Source: Natrinema gari JCM 14663 (lineage in GTDB: Archaea > Halobacteriota > Halobacteria > Halobacteriales > Natrialbaceae). Taken from it: a stretch of 33,239 nucleotides of DNA. The notes under the pieces are model-generated. The model was not told where the DNA came from, did no database searches, and saw only the letters and a program-made list of their open reading frames with translations. Below are positions 33,216-33,239 of this stretch, in pieces (within the stretch, counting starts at the first letter, position 1; every line of letters starts with the position of its first letter). The position numbers and the translations under genes are program-made. The stretch covers positions 1 to 33,239 of the forward strand of contig NZ_AOIJ01000053.1 in the NCBI RefSeq assembly GCF_000337175.1, read 5' to 3'.

Positions 33216-33239
33216 CTGTCTCTTATACACATCTCTGAT
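33216..33239. other. Tn5/Nextera mosaic-end adapter (artefact)
   Basis: Bases 33216-33234 are the reverse complement of the mosaic end found at the left end. They are followed by CTGAT, which looks like the next part of an early Nextera adapter. A reverse ORF through it starts MYKRQ, another known adapter peptide. The genomic insert ends at about 33215. Confidence 0.97.

Noticed and set aside
1-33239. CRISPR array, insertion sequence or prophage
   Set aside because: No regularly spaced repeats, transposase, integrase or phage structural genes are visible. The transposon ends are library adapters.

Overview
This is a 33.2 kb GC-rich contig from a haloarchaeon. The evidence is the very acidic (Asp/Glu-rich) proteins, an archaeal SRP54, A/T-rich TATA elements about 26 nt upstream of start codons (mostly leaderless layout), Tat-type signal peptides, and an arginine pathway built on a LysW carrier protein. 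A Natrialbaceae-type organism (Natrinema/Haloterrigena relatives) is plausible, but this is not proved here. Both contig ends are Tn5/Nextera transposon mosaic ends left from library preparation and are not genomic.

Layout. 0.3-2.2 kb: two divergent double-rhodanese sulfurtransferases. 2.3-4.1 kb: an orphan HicB-like protein divergent from SRP54. 4.2-7.3 kb: a Tat lipoprotein, a CBS-MaoC fusion and the UPF0201/UPF0200 pair. 7.3-8.4 kb: a gene-poor stretch of visibly lower GC with a possible small membrane protein and tRNA-Arg(TCT). 8.4-11.5 kb: a 1040-residue Tat-exported protein with duplicated modules, an apparently intact thermonuclease domain and a His-rich triple-repeat tail. 11.6-13.6 kb: a FAD oxidoreductase, a VOC dioxygenase-like protein and an MhqD-like esterase, preceded by a clean palindrome. 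13.6-19.3 kb: UspA, M29 aminopeptidase, a multi-spanning membrane protein, an unlisted 48-residue membrane protein, a YfcE-type phosphodiesterase, a CDF transporter and a hypothetical protein. 19.4-23.6 kb: an XPD/Rad3-like FeS helicase, a LigT-like 2H protein, a small membrane protein and a membrane-anchored wHTH regulator.

23.6-33.1 kb: a complete arginine cluster in the order argG, argH, lysW/argW, lysX/argX, argC, argB, argD, argE, argF. LysW is the amino-group carrier. ArgX attaches glutamate, ArgB and ArgC phosphorylate and reduce it, ArgD transaminates, ArgE releases ornithine, and ArgF, ArgG and ArgH finish arginine. Most junctions from lysW to argE overlap by 1-4 nt, so they are probably co-translated.

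The most unusual points are: (1) a possible Arg-rich 30-codon leader ORF ending inside a hairpin upstream of argG, whose putative promoter shares a 10-nt core with the lysW promoter; (2) the modular exported nuclease; (3) the CBS-MaoC fusion; (4) the palindrome before the oxidoreductase/VOC/esterase group; (5) a structured, gene-free stretch at 16.83-16.90 kb.
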